From: Syntrophomonadaceae bacterium | GTDB lineage: Bacteria > Bacillota > Dethiobacteria > DTU022 | Direction: 5' to 3' | NCBI GenBank assembly: GCA_003553305.1 | Contig: PWEB01000092.1 | Location: 1-8,798, forward strand | Length of the DNA stretch: 8,798 bases | In this document: positions 1 to 7,085 of the stretch, piece by piece | Numbering within the stretch: position 1 is the first letter of the stretch | How the letters are laid out: each line of letters starts with the position of its first letter | The notes under the pieces: generated by a model | Seen by the model: only the letters and a program-made list of their open reading frames with translations | Databases searched by the model: none | What the model was told of the DNA's origin: nothing | Position numbers and translations under genes: made by a program

Positions 1-23
1 CAACCGGCAGGAGGATTGAAATT

Positions 24-1808
24 TTGTTTACAGGTATACGCCGCCGCATGATAGCATATTACCTTGTTGTTATTGCTGTCATTGTTATACTGATGGGGGC
101 TTTTTTTATCTGGTTTTTAAACAATTACTATATGCAAACACTGCGCGAAAACCTCTATAATCAGGTCCGGCTTTCTGCTGCCCTGGTAGAAGAGATGTTA
201 GCGCGTGATGCTGCTCCCGCAGAGTTGGATCAGCTTTGCAAAAATCTTGGTGATGAGCTGGGCTTAAGATTAACCCTGGTTGCGCCAGACGGAAGTGTGC
301 TGGCTGATTCGGCAGAAGATCCGGCCTTGATGGAGGATCATAGTACACGCCCGGAAATTATAGAAGCAATGGAAAAGAAAAAAGGGGTTGCCACCCGTTA
401 CAGTTTTACCCTGGATGAAGAAATGTATTATCTTGCGGTGCCAATCAGCAGCGGACCAGATACGAATTCAGAAGGAGAGTCAAATGCGGTGATGCGCGTG
501 GCCTTGCCATTGGTCGGCATTAAACAGGCTCAGTCAAACCTGGTCTTATTTATTATAGGTGCTTTATTTATTTCTTCGCTTGTGGCGTTGACAGCAGCAG
601 TATTTTTATCTCAGCGCATTACCGGGCCAATTGAGAAAATTAGCGTTGCGGCAAGAGCCATTGCCGGCGGTAATTTTACACCCCCCGTTGAAGTAAAAGG
701 ACGGGATGAACTGGCCCAGCTAGCTTCAAGTATCCGGGAAATGGGCAGCTCCCTGGCCAGGAAAATGAATCAGGTGGTCTGGGAGAAAAACAAACTTGAA
801 ACAGTAGTGTCTTCAATGAGCAGCGGAATTATTTTAACTGATAAAGAGCAAAACATAGAACTGATTAACCCGGCAGCGGAAAACCTTTTTGACCTGGAGA
901 GCGAAAAGGCCATCGGCAGCAGCTTTCAAAAAGCCATTCGTTATTACACGCTTAATGAGAACCTCAAGGCTGTCTGTCGGGAAGGTGAAGCAAAAACTTT
1001 TGAAATTAACCTCTATTACCCACGGGCAGCAGCACTTGATGTTTACATCCTCCCTGTTTTTGGTGCTGAAGGTGTAATAATCGGGGCACTTCTTATATTT
1101 CATGAAACAACCGAACTGCGTTCACTGGAAAAAATGCGCAGCGATTTTGTGGCTAATGTTTCGCATGAACTGCGGACTCCCTTGACAACGGTGCGCGGTT
1201 ATACAGAAACGATTCTTCATGAGAACCTGACCCGGGAAGAATTAGCTGATTTTCTAAAGATTATAGACAAGGAAACTGGCAGATTATCAGCCCTGTTAGA
1301 TGATTTGTTGGACCTGGCACAAATTGAAAATGAAAAAGGATTTGTAAAAAAAGAGCCTGTTGACTTAAAGGCTGTAATCGATGAGGTAGTGCTAAGAGTT
1401 GATGATTTAAGGATACAGCAGCAAGTTATTATTACAAAAAACATACCTTTAGAAGATATTTTAGTTGCCGGCAACTCAGAATGGTTGCGCCAGGTTCTAA
1501 TCAATGTCCTGGAAAACAGTATCAGGCACGGCAGGAAAGGCGGAAAAGTCGAAGTCAGCCTGGTTGAAAAAAGTGGCACTGCCGAAGTAATAGTCACAGA
1601 TGACGGGCCAGGCATACCAGATGATGATCTACCATATGTGTTTGAACGTTTTTATCGTGTTGACAAGTCCCGCTCCCGCAAATTCGGCAGTACAGGGCTG
1701 GGTTTATCAATAGTTAAGCACATCATGGAAGCCCACGAGGCTGCTTATTCCCTGCAGAGCATTGAAGATAGAGGAACTATCTTCTCTTTTACCCTACCCT
1801 TAATTTAA
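24..1808 (+). CDS. phoR: Phosphate-regulon sensor histidine kinase PhoR
   Basis: This is a membrane sensor kinase of the PhoR/WalK type that phosphorylates the response regulator PhoP when phosphate is scarce. The 594-residue protein has a first membrane helix at about 10-32, an extracytoplasmic sensor region at about 33-170, a second helix at about 172-196, a HAMP linker at about 197-250, a PAS-like domain at about 255-365, a HisKA domain with the motif SHELRTP (phospho-acceptor His381), and an HATPase domain. In the last, the N box has Asn498, the G1 box is DDGPGIP at 526-532, the F box is FERFYR at 540-545, and the G2 box is GSTGLGLS at 555-562. All catalytic motifs are present. The TTG start at 24 is preferred because AGGAGG at 9-14 lies 9 bases upstream; the ATG at 48 has no such site. 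The assignment to PhoR rather than another HAMP-PAS kinase rests on architecture plus the pst operon immediately downstream. phoP is probably just outside the left edge. Confidence 0.93.
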   Translation: MFTGIRRRMIAYYLVVIAVIVILMGAFFIWFLNNYYMQTLRENLYNQVRLSAALVEEMLARDAAPAELDQLCKNLGDELGLRLTLVAPDGSVLADSAEDPALMEDHSTRPEIIEAMEKKKGVATRYSFTLDEEMYYLAVPISSGPDTNSEGESNAVMRVALPLVGIKQAQSNLVLFIIGALFISSLVALTAAVFLSQRITGPIEKISVAARAIAGGNFTPPVEVKGRDELAQLASSIREMGSSLARKMNQVVWEKNKLETVVSSMSSGIILTDKEQNIELINPAAENLFDLESEKAIGSSFQKAIRYYTLNENLKAVCREGEAKTFEINLYYPRAAALDVYILPVFGAEGVIIGALLIFHETTELRSLEKMRSDFVANVSHELRTPLTTVRGYTETILHENLTREELADFLKIIDKETGRLSALLDDLLDLAQIENEKGFVKKEPVDLKAVIDEVVLRVDDLRIQQQVIITKNIPLEDILVAGNSEWLRQVLINVLENSIRHGRKGGKVEVSLVEKSGTAEVIVTDDGPGIPDDDLPYVFERFYRVDKSRSRKFGSTGLGLSIVKHIMEAHEAAYSLQSIEDRGTIFSFTLPLI

Positions 1809-1854
1809 CCCTAATTTAACCCTAATTTAACCTTATTTTCCTTCTAATTTAACC
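1800..1854 (+). promoter_or_regulatory. PHO box: 11-bp-phased direct repeats upstream of pstS
   Basis: Units of the 11-mer CTAATTTAACC occur at 1811-1821, 1822-1832 and 1844-1854. A one-mismatch copy lies at 1800-1810 and a degenerate unit fills the exact 11-bp slot at 1833-1843. The TTAACC cores therefore start at 1805, 1816, 1827 and 1849. Bacillus PhoP binds tandem TT(A/C/T)A(A/C/T)A motifs spaced about 5 bases apart, which this array matches except at the last base. The first unit overlaps the phoR stop codon, so the site begins inside the coding sequence. Inference: PhoP~P binds here and activates pstS and the genes downstream. Confidence 0.85.
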
Positions 1855-1863
1855 TGGCACCTT

Positions 1864-1869
1864 TATGCT
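1864..1869 (+). promoter_or_regulatory. Candidate -10 element of the pstS promoter
   Basis: TATGCT lies 9 bases after the last PHO repeat and matches TATAAT at four positions. No TTGACA-like -35 is visible; the PHO repeats occupy that position, as is usual for PhoP-activated promoters. A nearby alternative is TATTCA at 1871-1876. The exact start of transcription cannot be fixed from sequence alone. Confidence 0.45.
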
Positions 1870-1921
1870 GTATTCAGGGCAAACAAAATGCCCCAGCCTA
1901 CAAATACTTAGGAGGATTAGA

Positions 1922-2887
1922 ATGAATCTGAAAAGGCGGTTAATTGTTTTAGGGGTTTTTTTAGTGGTTGCAATGATGGTAGTTGCCGGTTGCGGGGGGT
2001 CTGCCGAAGAACAGGTAGATGAGCCGGTTGAAGAAGCGGAAGAAGTGGAAGATACAAATGGCGAAGATGCGTCCCCGGAAGCAGCTTCATTTATGCTGGG
2101 CGGTTCTGATTCCGAAGTTAATGTAGTTTCAAGATTAGCGGAAGAATATATGAATGATCATCCCCATGTTTCTATTGCTGTTACCGGTGGAGGTTCCGGG
2201 GTTGGCATATCCTCCCTTATTGACGGTGACATTGATGTGGCCAATTCTTCCCGTCCGATGAGAGATACAGAAGAAGACGCTCTCAGAGATAACCACGGTG
2301 AGGAGCCATACGCTTTGCGTTTTGCTGTTGATGGAGTTGCCGTTCTAGTAAATGATGCCAACTCGGTTGAAGATTTGACTCTTGATCAGATAGGGGCAAT
2401 TTACCGGGGTGAAATCACCAACTGGTCCGAAGTTGGCGGAGATGACCAGGAAATAACCCTCTATGGCCGGCAGAGCACTTCCGGTACCTATGTGTTTTTC
2501 ATGGAACTTGTTGTCCAGGGTGAATACTCAGAAAGAAAGCGCAACATGGCCGGGACCTCAGATATTGTCGAAGCTGTAATTGGTGATGGGGGCGGTATTG
2601 GTTACGCTGCTATCGGCTATGCTGACGAAGATGGTGTAAAATCGTTAGACGTTGCAGTTGATAAAAGCTCAGAAGCCTATGATCCGACTGTATTGGAGAA
2701 TGTTACCAGCGGAAACTATCCGCTGACTCGCCCCCTTTATCAGTACATAATCGGCAAGCCGCAAGGAGCCCTGCTTGATTACCTGCTTTACGAAGTTAGC
2801 GATGAGGGGCAGGATATTGTCCTCGATGAAGGGTTTTATCCGATTACAGAAGAAGACCGTGAATTTAATAAAAATGCCCTGGAATAA
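1922..2887 (+). CDS. pstS: Phosphate-binding lipoprotein PstS
   Basis: This is the extracytoplasmic solute-binding protein of the high-affinity Pst phosphate transporter. The 321-residue protein starts at the ATG preceded by AGGAGG at 1910-1915; the longer frame from 1865 lacks a ribosome site and would put a non-signal sequence in front. The N-terminus has basic residues (KRR), a hydrophobic core and the lipobox VAGC with Cys24, so it should be a membrane-anchored lipoprotein. A strongly acidic linker (about 29-53, many Glu/Asp) separates the anchor from the binding fold. The fold has family-typical segments: GGGSGVGISSL at 89-99, DIDVANSSRPM at 103-113, an IYRGEITNW segment at 160-168, and GRQSTSGTYVFF at 182-193. 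Ser/Gly residues in the first and last of these normally contact phosphate. It is the first gene after the PHO box. A stem-loop follows it. Confidence 0.95.
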   Translation: MNLKRRLIVLGVFLVVAMMVVAGCGGSAEEQVDEPVEEAEEVEDTNGEDASPEAASFMLGGSDSEVNVVSRLAEEYMNDHPHVSIAVTGGGSGVGISSLIDGDIDVANSSRPMRDTEEDALRDNHGEEPYALRFAVDGVAVLVNDANSVEDLTLDQIGAIYRGEITNWSEVGGDDQEITLYGRQSTSGTYVFFMELVVQGEYSERKRNMAGTSDIVEAVIGDGGGIGYAAIGYADEDGVKSLDVAVDKSSEAYDPTVLENVTSGNYPLTRPLYQYIIGKPQGALLDYLLYEVSDEGQDIVLDEGFYPITEEDREFNKNALE

Positions 2888-2908
2888 AACAGGGTTAACA
2901 ATAAAGGG

Positions 2909-2941
2909 CCCGGCAGCCTGGTTAAGTTTCAGGATGCCGGG
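2909..2941 (+). other. Stem-loop in the pstS-pstC gap (stabiliser or attenuator)
   Basis: CCCGGCA (2909-2915) pairs with TGCCGGG (2935-2941), and CCTG (2917-2920) pairs with CAGG (2930-2933), with one G/A mismatch between the two stems and a 9-base loop. The stem is GC-rich and should be stable. What follows is TCTATAAAAAATAAAG, not a T-run, so it is not a standard intrinsic terminator. Stem-loops after the binding-protein gene of an ABC operon often protect the upstream mRNA and let it accumulate above the permease genes; that role is inferred here. Confidence 0.6.
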
Positions 2942-2985
2942 TCTATAAAAAATAAAGATGCAAATTGATAAAGGATGGGATAGAG

Positions 2986-3864
2986 TTGGCTTCCATTACA
3001 GAGAAAGCGATGAGGGTATTATTTGTATTCTGCGGCCTGGCGATCATTTTATTCCTGGTTGGTATACTCTACGTCTTACTATCGAACAGCATGCCCGGTT
3101 TAATGGAACTGGGCTTTGGTCCATTTTTTGCTGCAGACAGGTGGAACCCCGCTGCTTACGGTGAACCGACTTACAGCCTGATCAATATGATCTACGGTAC
3201 TTTAATGGTTACCCTGGGAGCCCTGATTTTTGCAGTGCCTATTGGTGTTGCAGCAGCAGCTTACCTGGCGGAAATTGCATCACCCTGGGAAAGGGAGCTT
3301 TTTAAGCCGATTGTTGAAGTTTTAGCCGGGGTGCCGTCAGTCGTATTAGGCTTTTTTGGCCTGGTGGTACTTGCTCCGCTGATTGCCAGAATTTTCAACT
3401 TAAACAGCGGTTTGAATGCTTTTAATGGAGCAATCCTGGTTGGGATCATGGCTTTGCCTATAATTATTACCCTGGCTGAAGATGCCATCACTGCTGTACC
3501 CAAAGAATATCGCCATGCTTCGTTGGCTCTCGGTGGAACCCGCTGGCAGACCATCTGGAAAACAACTATACCGGCAGCTTTTTCCGGGATTACTGCTGCT
3601 GCCATGCTTGGTATGGGCAGGGCAATTGGTGAAACAATGATTGTTTTAATGGTAACCGGCAACATGGTTGCTCGCCCGGATTCGTTCCTCGATTCGGTTA
3701 GGACTCTAAGTGCAGGCATTGCTATCGATATTGGAGATGTGGTTTTTAATTCCAACCACTTCCATGCTCTTTTTGTGGCGGGTTTGCTGCTTTTTCTGAT
3801 TACCTTTATAGTCAACCTGCTTGCTGATATTTTAATCCAGCGTAAGCCGGAGGCAAATAAATGA
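2986..3864 (+). CDS. pstC: Phosphate ABC transporter permease PstC
   Basis: This is one of the two membrane subunits that form the Pst phosphate channel. With the start used here it has 292 residues and about six hydrophobic helices (roughly 11-33, 70-95, 117-137, 147-165, 200-225, 260-283). The cytoplasmic EAA loop that docks the ATPase is at about 165-188, ending in ALGGTRWQ, and is followed by MGRAIGET, typical of PstC. No ATG start has a good ribosome site. I chose TTG at 2986 because AAGGATGG (2971-2978) lies 7 bases upstream. Alternatives in the same frame are TTG at 2965, which adds 7 residues but has only a weak site, and ATG at 3010. The gene follows pstS after a stem-loop and overlaps pstA by four bases (ATGA), which suggests translational coupling. 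Confidence 0.93.
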   Translation: MASITEKAMRVLFVFCGLAIILFLVGILYVLLSNSMPGLMELGFGPFFAADRWNPAAYGEPTYSLINMIYGTLMVTLGALIFAVPIGVAAAAYLAEIASPWERELFKPIVEVLAGVPSVVLGFFGLVVLAPLIARIFNLNSGLNAFNGAILVGIMALPIIITLAEDAITAVPKEYRHASLALGGTRWQTIWKTTIPAAFSGITAAAMLGMGRAIGETMIVLMVTGNMVARPDSFLDSVRTLSAGIAIDIGDVVFNSNHFHALFVAGLLLFLITFIVNLLADILIQRKPEANK

Positions 3865-4766
3865 AAACTGAAGTGATTAACAGAGTTGTTTTAACAGAAA
3901 AGAAAACATCTGAATGGCGCAGTTATGAGCTGGCTGGTTTCTGGGCCCTTCGTTTAACCCTGGTCCTGGTAATCCTAATCCTTGGTGTTATAGTCTTTGA
4001 TATTGTGTCTAAGGGTGCCGGGGTGATTAACTGGGAATTTTTAACCCAACCGCCCCGGGTTGGCATGACTGAAGGCGGAATATTTCCGGCTATTGTGGGT
4101 ACATTCTATGTTACCTTGATTACAATAGCTTTTGCAGTACCTTTAGGTGTTGGTGCGGCAATTTATCTTAATGAATATGCGGTGCAGGGTAAGTTTACCC
4201 GCTTAGTTCGCATGTCTGTGCGTAATCTGGCCGGCGTTCCTTCGATTGTATTCGGCCTTTTCGGAATGGCTGTATTTGTTAAAATATTTGGCTTTGGACC
4301 ATCTCTGATTGCTGCCGGTTTTACCCTGGGTCTTTTAACTTTGCCGGTTACGGTAACTGCCTCTGAAGAGGCCTTGAGAACTGTCCCGAGGGCCTACCGA
4401 GAAGGTTCTTTCGCCTTGGGGGCAACCCGCTGGCAGGTGGTCAGGACAGTTGTGCTGCCGCGGGCTATACCCGGAATTTTGACTGGCACTATCCTTGGCC
4501 TGGCCCGGGCGGCGGGAGAAACCGCTCCTATTCTGGCAACTGGCGCGGCCTTCTTTCTGCCGCACCTTCCCGATTCAATTAGGAGCCAGTTCATGGCGCT
4601 GCCCTATCACCTATTTATTATGTCTACACAGCACCATGCTATTTCCCAGGTTCGTCCCATTGCCTATGGTACTGCCCTGGTCCTGCTGGCCTTAGTTTGT
4701 TTGCTTAACCTGGCAGCAGTTCTTTTACGAAAGCGGTATCGTGATAAAGTGGCAAAAGGCCTTTAA
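3861..4766 (+). CDS. pstA: Phosphate ABC transporter permease PstA
   Basis: This is the second membrane subunit of the Pst transporter, partner of PstC. The 301-residue protein has an N-terminal cytoplasmic stretch, a first helix at about 28-50, further hydrophobic segments at about 77-103, 124-142, 147-166 and 205-232, and a last helix at about 268-289. The EAA loop at about 169-192 contains EEALRTVPRAYREGSFALG, followed by LARAAGETAPIL, the signature that separates PstA from PstC. The ATG overlaps the pstC stop codon, with GGAGG at 3849-3853 inside the end of pstC serving as ribosome site. The C-terminus is basic (RKRYRDKVAKGL), consistent with a cytoplasmic tail. Unlike the pstC-pstA junction, the gap to pstB is long (116 bases). 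Confidence 0.94.
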   Translation: MKTEVINRVVLTEKKTSEWRSYELAGFWALRLTLVLVILILGVIVFDIVSKGAGVINWEFLTQPPRVGMTEGGIFPAIVGTFYVTLITIAFAVPLGVGAAIYLNEYAVQGKFTRLVRMSVRNLAGVPSIVFGLFGMAVFVKIFGFGPSLIAAGFTLGLLTLPVTVTASEEALRTVPRAYREGSFALGATRWQVVRTVVLPRAIPGILTGTILGLARAAGETAPILATGAAFFLPHLPDSIRSQFMALPYHLFIMSTQHHAISQVRPIAYGTALVLLALVCLLNLAAVLLRKRYRDKVAKGL

Positions 4767-4778
4767 AGAGAGAAGTTT

Positions 4779-4834
4779 AGTGTCAATTAAATAGTTTGGG
4801 GGCTCTGTTATCTAAAAATAGAGTCACTGACATT
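4779..4834 (+). other. Weak nested stem-loop in the pstA-pstB gap
   Basis: GGCTCT (4801-4806) can pair with AGAGTC (4820-4825), one pair being G-T. An outer helix AGTGTCA (4779-4785) with TGACATT (4828-4834), also with one G-T pair, would enclose it. The long single-stranded segment between the two left arms makes the fold uncertain. No T-run follows, so it is not an intrinsic terminator. It may be a processing or pausing site ahead of pstB, or chance. Confidence 0.3.
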
Positions 4835-4843
4835 TAAGATGAG

Positions 4844-4875
4844 AGGAGTGTTTAAAGTTCCCGGTCCGGGAACTT
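4844..4875 (+). promoter_or_regulatory. pstB leader: Shine-Dalgarno followed by a perfect palindrome
   Basis: AGGAG at 4844-4848 is the only good ribosome site before pstB, yet it is 34 bases from the ATG at 4883. Between them, 4855-4875 is a perfect inverted repeat: AAGTTCCCGG, one central T, and its exact complement. As RNA it would form at least an eight-pair stem with the small loop GGTCC. If it folds, the distance from ribosome site to ATG shrinks to about 13 bases, so the hairpin could act as a spacer-shortening element. As DNA it could also be a protein-binding site. Both functions are inference; the symmetry itself is certain. Confidence 0.6.
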
Positions 4876-4882
4876 GATAAAA

Positions 4883-5734
4883 ATGATACAAACAAATACT
4901 AATTTAAAAATAGACCAAACCCTGGTTCAGAAAACCATTAACCCTGAACTCATCAAAACAACGCAGGATAATGAGTGTGATTACTGTGAAGTAAAAGTAG
5001 AAAACCTGAACTTTTTTTATGGATCTATTCAGGCCCTGTTCAATGTCACAGTAAAGGTCCGTGAAAAAGGGGTTGCCGCGCTAATCGGACCTTCGGGATG
5101 TGGCAAGTCTACCTTCTTAAGAGTTCTAAACCGCATGAATGATCTAATCCCGGGAACCAGGCTGGAGGGCAAGGTATCTATTCACGGTGAAAACATTTAT
5201 GCTCCGAATACTGATGTAGTTAATCTTAGGAAAAAAGTGGGCATGGTTTTTCAGCATCCCAACCCTTTTCCGAAGAGTATATTTGACAATATTGCCTACG
5301 GCCCGCGAATTGATGGGTTGAAAGATAAAGTAAAGTTAAATGAAATTGTAGAGAGCAGTTTAAAGGGGGCGGCCTTGTGGGATGAAGTTAAAGATCGCTT
5401 GAATGAACCGGCTTTAGCTCTGTCTGGAGGGCAGCAGCAGCGTTTATGCATTGCTCGGGCTCTGGCGGTTAAACCAAGTATCCTGCTCATGGACGAACCG
5501 ACTTCCGCAATTGATCCGCTTGCTACGCAACGGATTGAAGATTTGATTAGGGAGCTTTGTAGCAATTACACCATAATAATTGTGACCCACAATATGCAGC
5601 AGGCAGCACGAATTTCAGATCACACTGGCTTTTTCTTGCAGGGTGAGATGGTTGAATGGGGTGAAACGTCCAAACTGTTTACTAAGCCTGAAGAACAGAG
5701 AACGGAAGATTATATAACCGGCCGTTTTGGCTAA
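4883..5734 (+). CDS. pstB: Phosphate ABC transporter ATPase PstB
   Basis: This cytoplasmic ATPase drives phosphate import through PstC/PstA. With ATG at 4883 it has 283 residues. The ABC domain begins near residue 37 (VKVENLNFFYG). Visible motifs are Walker A GPSGCGKST at 69-77, the Q-loop Gln124 in MVFQHPNPFPKSI, the signature LSGGQQQRL at 180-188, Walker B ILLMDEPTS with the catalytic Glu205, the D-loop near 208-211, and the switch His236 in VTHNM. The PNPFPKSI segment is characteristic of PstB. The protein is longer than the usual 250-260 residues because of about 36 extra N-terminal residues, which contain a CxxC motif (Cys32, Cys35). TTG at 4874 would add three residues, but it lies inside the leader palindrome. 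No better-placed internal start exists, so the extension appears real. Confidence 0.95.
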   Translation: MIQTNTNLKIDQTLVQKTINPELIKTTQDNECDYCEVKVENLNFFYGSIQALFNVTVKVREKGVAALIGPSGCGKSTFLRVLNRMNDLIPGTRLEGKVSIHGENIYAPNTDVVNLRKKVGMVFQHPNPFPKSIFDNIAYGPRIDGLKDKVKLNEIVESSLKGAALWDEVKDRLNEPALALSGGQQQRLCIARALAVKPSILLMDEPTSAIDPLATQRIEDLIRELCSNYTIIIVTHNMQQAARISDHTGFFLQGEMVEWGETSKLFTKPEEQRTEDYITGRFG

Positions 5735-5764
5735 ACTTGGTTTAATTTAAAGGAGAGGTTGAAC

Positions 5765-6445
5765 GTGAGCAGTTCAGAATATTCGACAGAGCGCAAAGTT
5801 GTTTATGAAGAAAAGATGAAACATCTGCAGGAGAAGCTGCAGAAAATGGGCAGCCTGGTAGAGGAATCAATAGCCCGGTCAATCGAAGCTTTAAAAAAAC
5901 AGGATCTTGAATTGGCGCAAAAAGTTATTGCAAGCGATGATAATATAGACGATCTGGAGCAGGAAATAGAAGAAAAATGTCTGGAAGTTATCGCCACCCA
6001 GCAGCCCATGGCCAGGGATTTGCGGAGAGTTGCAACCCTTTTTAAAATGATTAATGATCTTGAACGGATGGCAGACTATGCAACCAGCATTGCCAAGACC
6101 ACTCTGCGTATTGCAGACGAACCGCTCATTAAACCACTTGTCGATATTCCCAGGATGGCAGTATTAAGCCAAAAAATGGTCAAACAATCGCTTGATGCTT
6201 ATGTCCGGGAAGATGTAGACCTGGCAGTTTCTGTGGGAACAGATGATGATGAAGTAGATAAACTTTTCGGCCAAATCTTCAGGGAGTTGCTGACAATCAT
6301 GATGGAAAACCCGCGCACAATTACCCAGGCTACCCACTTGCTTTTTGTCGGCCGCTGGTTGGAGCGTATTGGCGATCACGCCACCAATATTGCTGAAGAA
6401 GTGATTTTCCTGGTGACCGGTGAAAAAAGAAAACTTAATGATTAA
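5765..6445 (+). CDS. phoU: Phosphate transport regulator PhoU
   Basis: PhoU is a cytoplasmic, mostly helical protein that binds metal ions and connects Pst transport to PhoR, damping the phosphate-starvation response when phosphate is ample. The 226-residue protein is normal length and has the two expected three-helix repeats. Each carries the metal-binding ExxxD signature: LERMADYATSIAK (Glu100, Asp104) and LERIGDHATNIAE (Glu200, Asp204). GTG at 5765 is chosen because AGGAGAGG occupies 5751-5758; the TTG at 5759 in the same frame would directly abut that site. The gene lies 30 bases after pstB and 17 bases before the arsenate reductase gene, so co-transcription is likely. No promoter was seen in either gap. 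Confidence 0.95.
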   Translation: MSSSEYSTERKVVYEEKMKHLQEKLQKMGSLVEESIARSIEALKKQDLELAQKVIASDDNIDDLEQEIEEKCLEVIATQQPMARDLRRVATLFKMINDLERMADYATSIAKTTLRIADEPLIKPLVDIPRMAVLSQKMVKQSLDAYVREDVDLAVSVGTDDDEVDKLFGQIFRELLTIMMENPRTITQATHLLFVGRWLERIGDHATNIAEEVIFLVTGEKRKLND

Positions 6446-6462
6446 TCAACAAGAGGTGTGAT

Positions 6463-6888
6463 ATGAAAAAATATAAAGTACTTTTCCTATGCACAGGTAA
6501 CTCGGCACGAAGTCAGATGGCAGAAGCATTTTTACGCTACCATGGCGGAGAAAAATTTGCTGCTTACAGTGCCGGAGTGGAGCCACATGGTATTAATCCT
6601 CTGACAGAAAAAGTTATGAATGAGGCGGGAGTAAGCATGGAAGGTCAGTATTCTAAAGATCTTACCGAGTATATGGGGAAAGAGTATTTTGGCCATTTGA
6701 TAACAGTTTGTTCCAATGCAGAAGAAAAATGCCCAAGCACATTTCTCGGGGCTTTCAAGCGTATAAGCTGGAACTTTGATGATCCAGCTTCTTTGGAAGG
6801 CAGTGAGGAGGAGAAACTGGCAAAGTTCAGGGAAGTAAGGGACAAAATAGAGGGGCAGGTGAAAGAATGGATTCAAAACCATATTTAA
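6463..6888 (+). CDS. arsC: Arsenate reductase, thioredoxin-coupled (ArsC, LMW-PTP fold)
   Basis: This 141-residue protein should reduce arsenate to arsenite in the cytoplasm using electrons from thioredoxin. The N-terminal phosphatase loop is CTGNSARS (Cys10 nucleophile, Arg16). The two further redox cysteines typical of the Staphylococcus/Bacillus ArsC family are present as Cys83 and Cys90 in TVCSNAEEKCP, with the expected spacing. A DP pair at 107-108 matches the general acid Asp. Plain low-molecular-weight tyrosine phosphatases lack this Cys pair, so arsenate reductase is favoured. ATG at 6463 has AGAGGTG at 6452-6458 as ribosome site. It follows phoU by 17 bases with no terminator between, so it probably belongs to the phosphate operon. 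That makes sense because arsenate enters through phosphate transporters. No arsenite exporter or ArsR gene is in the window. Confidence 0.9.
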   Translation: MKKYKVLFLCTGNSARSQMAEAFLRYHGGEKFAAYSAGVEPHGINPLTEKVMNEAGVSMEGQYSKDLTEYMGKEYFGHLITVCSNAEEKCPSTFLGAFKRISWNFDDPASLEGSEEEKLAKFREVRDKIEGQVKEWIQNHI

Positions 6889-6929
6889 ATTGGATTTCAC
6901 GACAGTTTTGAGACAGCTGAACATTTTTA

Positions 6930-6984
6930 GGTGACTGTCATCAGGGTAGATGACACAGCTGGTTGGACTTTGTCACCCCTTTTT
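6930..6984 (+). terminator. Possible terminator of the pst-phoU-arsC operon
   Basis: GGTGAC (6930-6935) pairs with GTCACC (6972-6977). Nested directly inside is TGTCATC (6936-6942) with GATGACA (6949-6955), a perfect seven-pair stem with a six-base loop. A T-run (6980-6984) follows the outer stem after two C residues. This could stop transcription 40-90 bases after arsC. The unpaired 16 bases in the outer loop weaken the case. The same symmetry could instead be an end structure of the decayed mobile element that follows. Confidence 0.35.
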
Positions 6985-7085
6985 CTTGGTGGGAAAAGGA
7001 TAGGTGGGGACAGTTACCCCGTCCACGTTCGGACGAGGGAGCCTGATGATATGCTTCGGCAGATCGCTGTCAAGGGTGGTGATTA

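Noticed and set aside
1800..1854. The phased direct repeats as a small CRISPR array or replication iteron.
   Set aside because: Repeat units are 11 bases without unique spacers and sit exactly between phoR and pstS, where a PHO box is expected.
1865..1921. A 19-codon N-terminal extension of PstS from an ATG-less start.
   Set aside because: It has no ribosome site, would bury the lipoprotein signal sequence, and overlaps the likely promoter; the ATG at 1922 has AGGAGG at proper spacing.
3261..3815. A 184-codon minus-strand open frame opposite pstC.
   Set aside because: It is a shadow of the membrane-protein coding sequence; it has no ribosome site and lies entirely within an intact pstC gene.
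4827..4856. Possible promoter for pstB (CTGACA, 18 bases, TTTAAA).
   Set aside because: Both elements match poorly, and the start of transcription would fall inside the palindrome, removing the only ribosome site; co-transcription with pstA is simpler.
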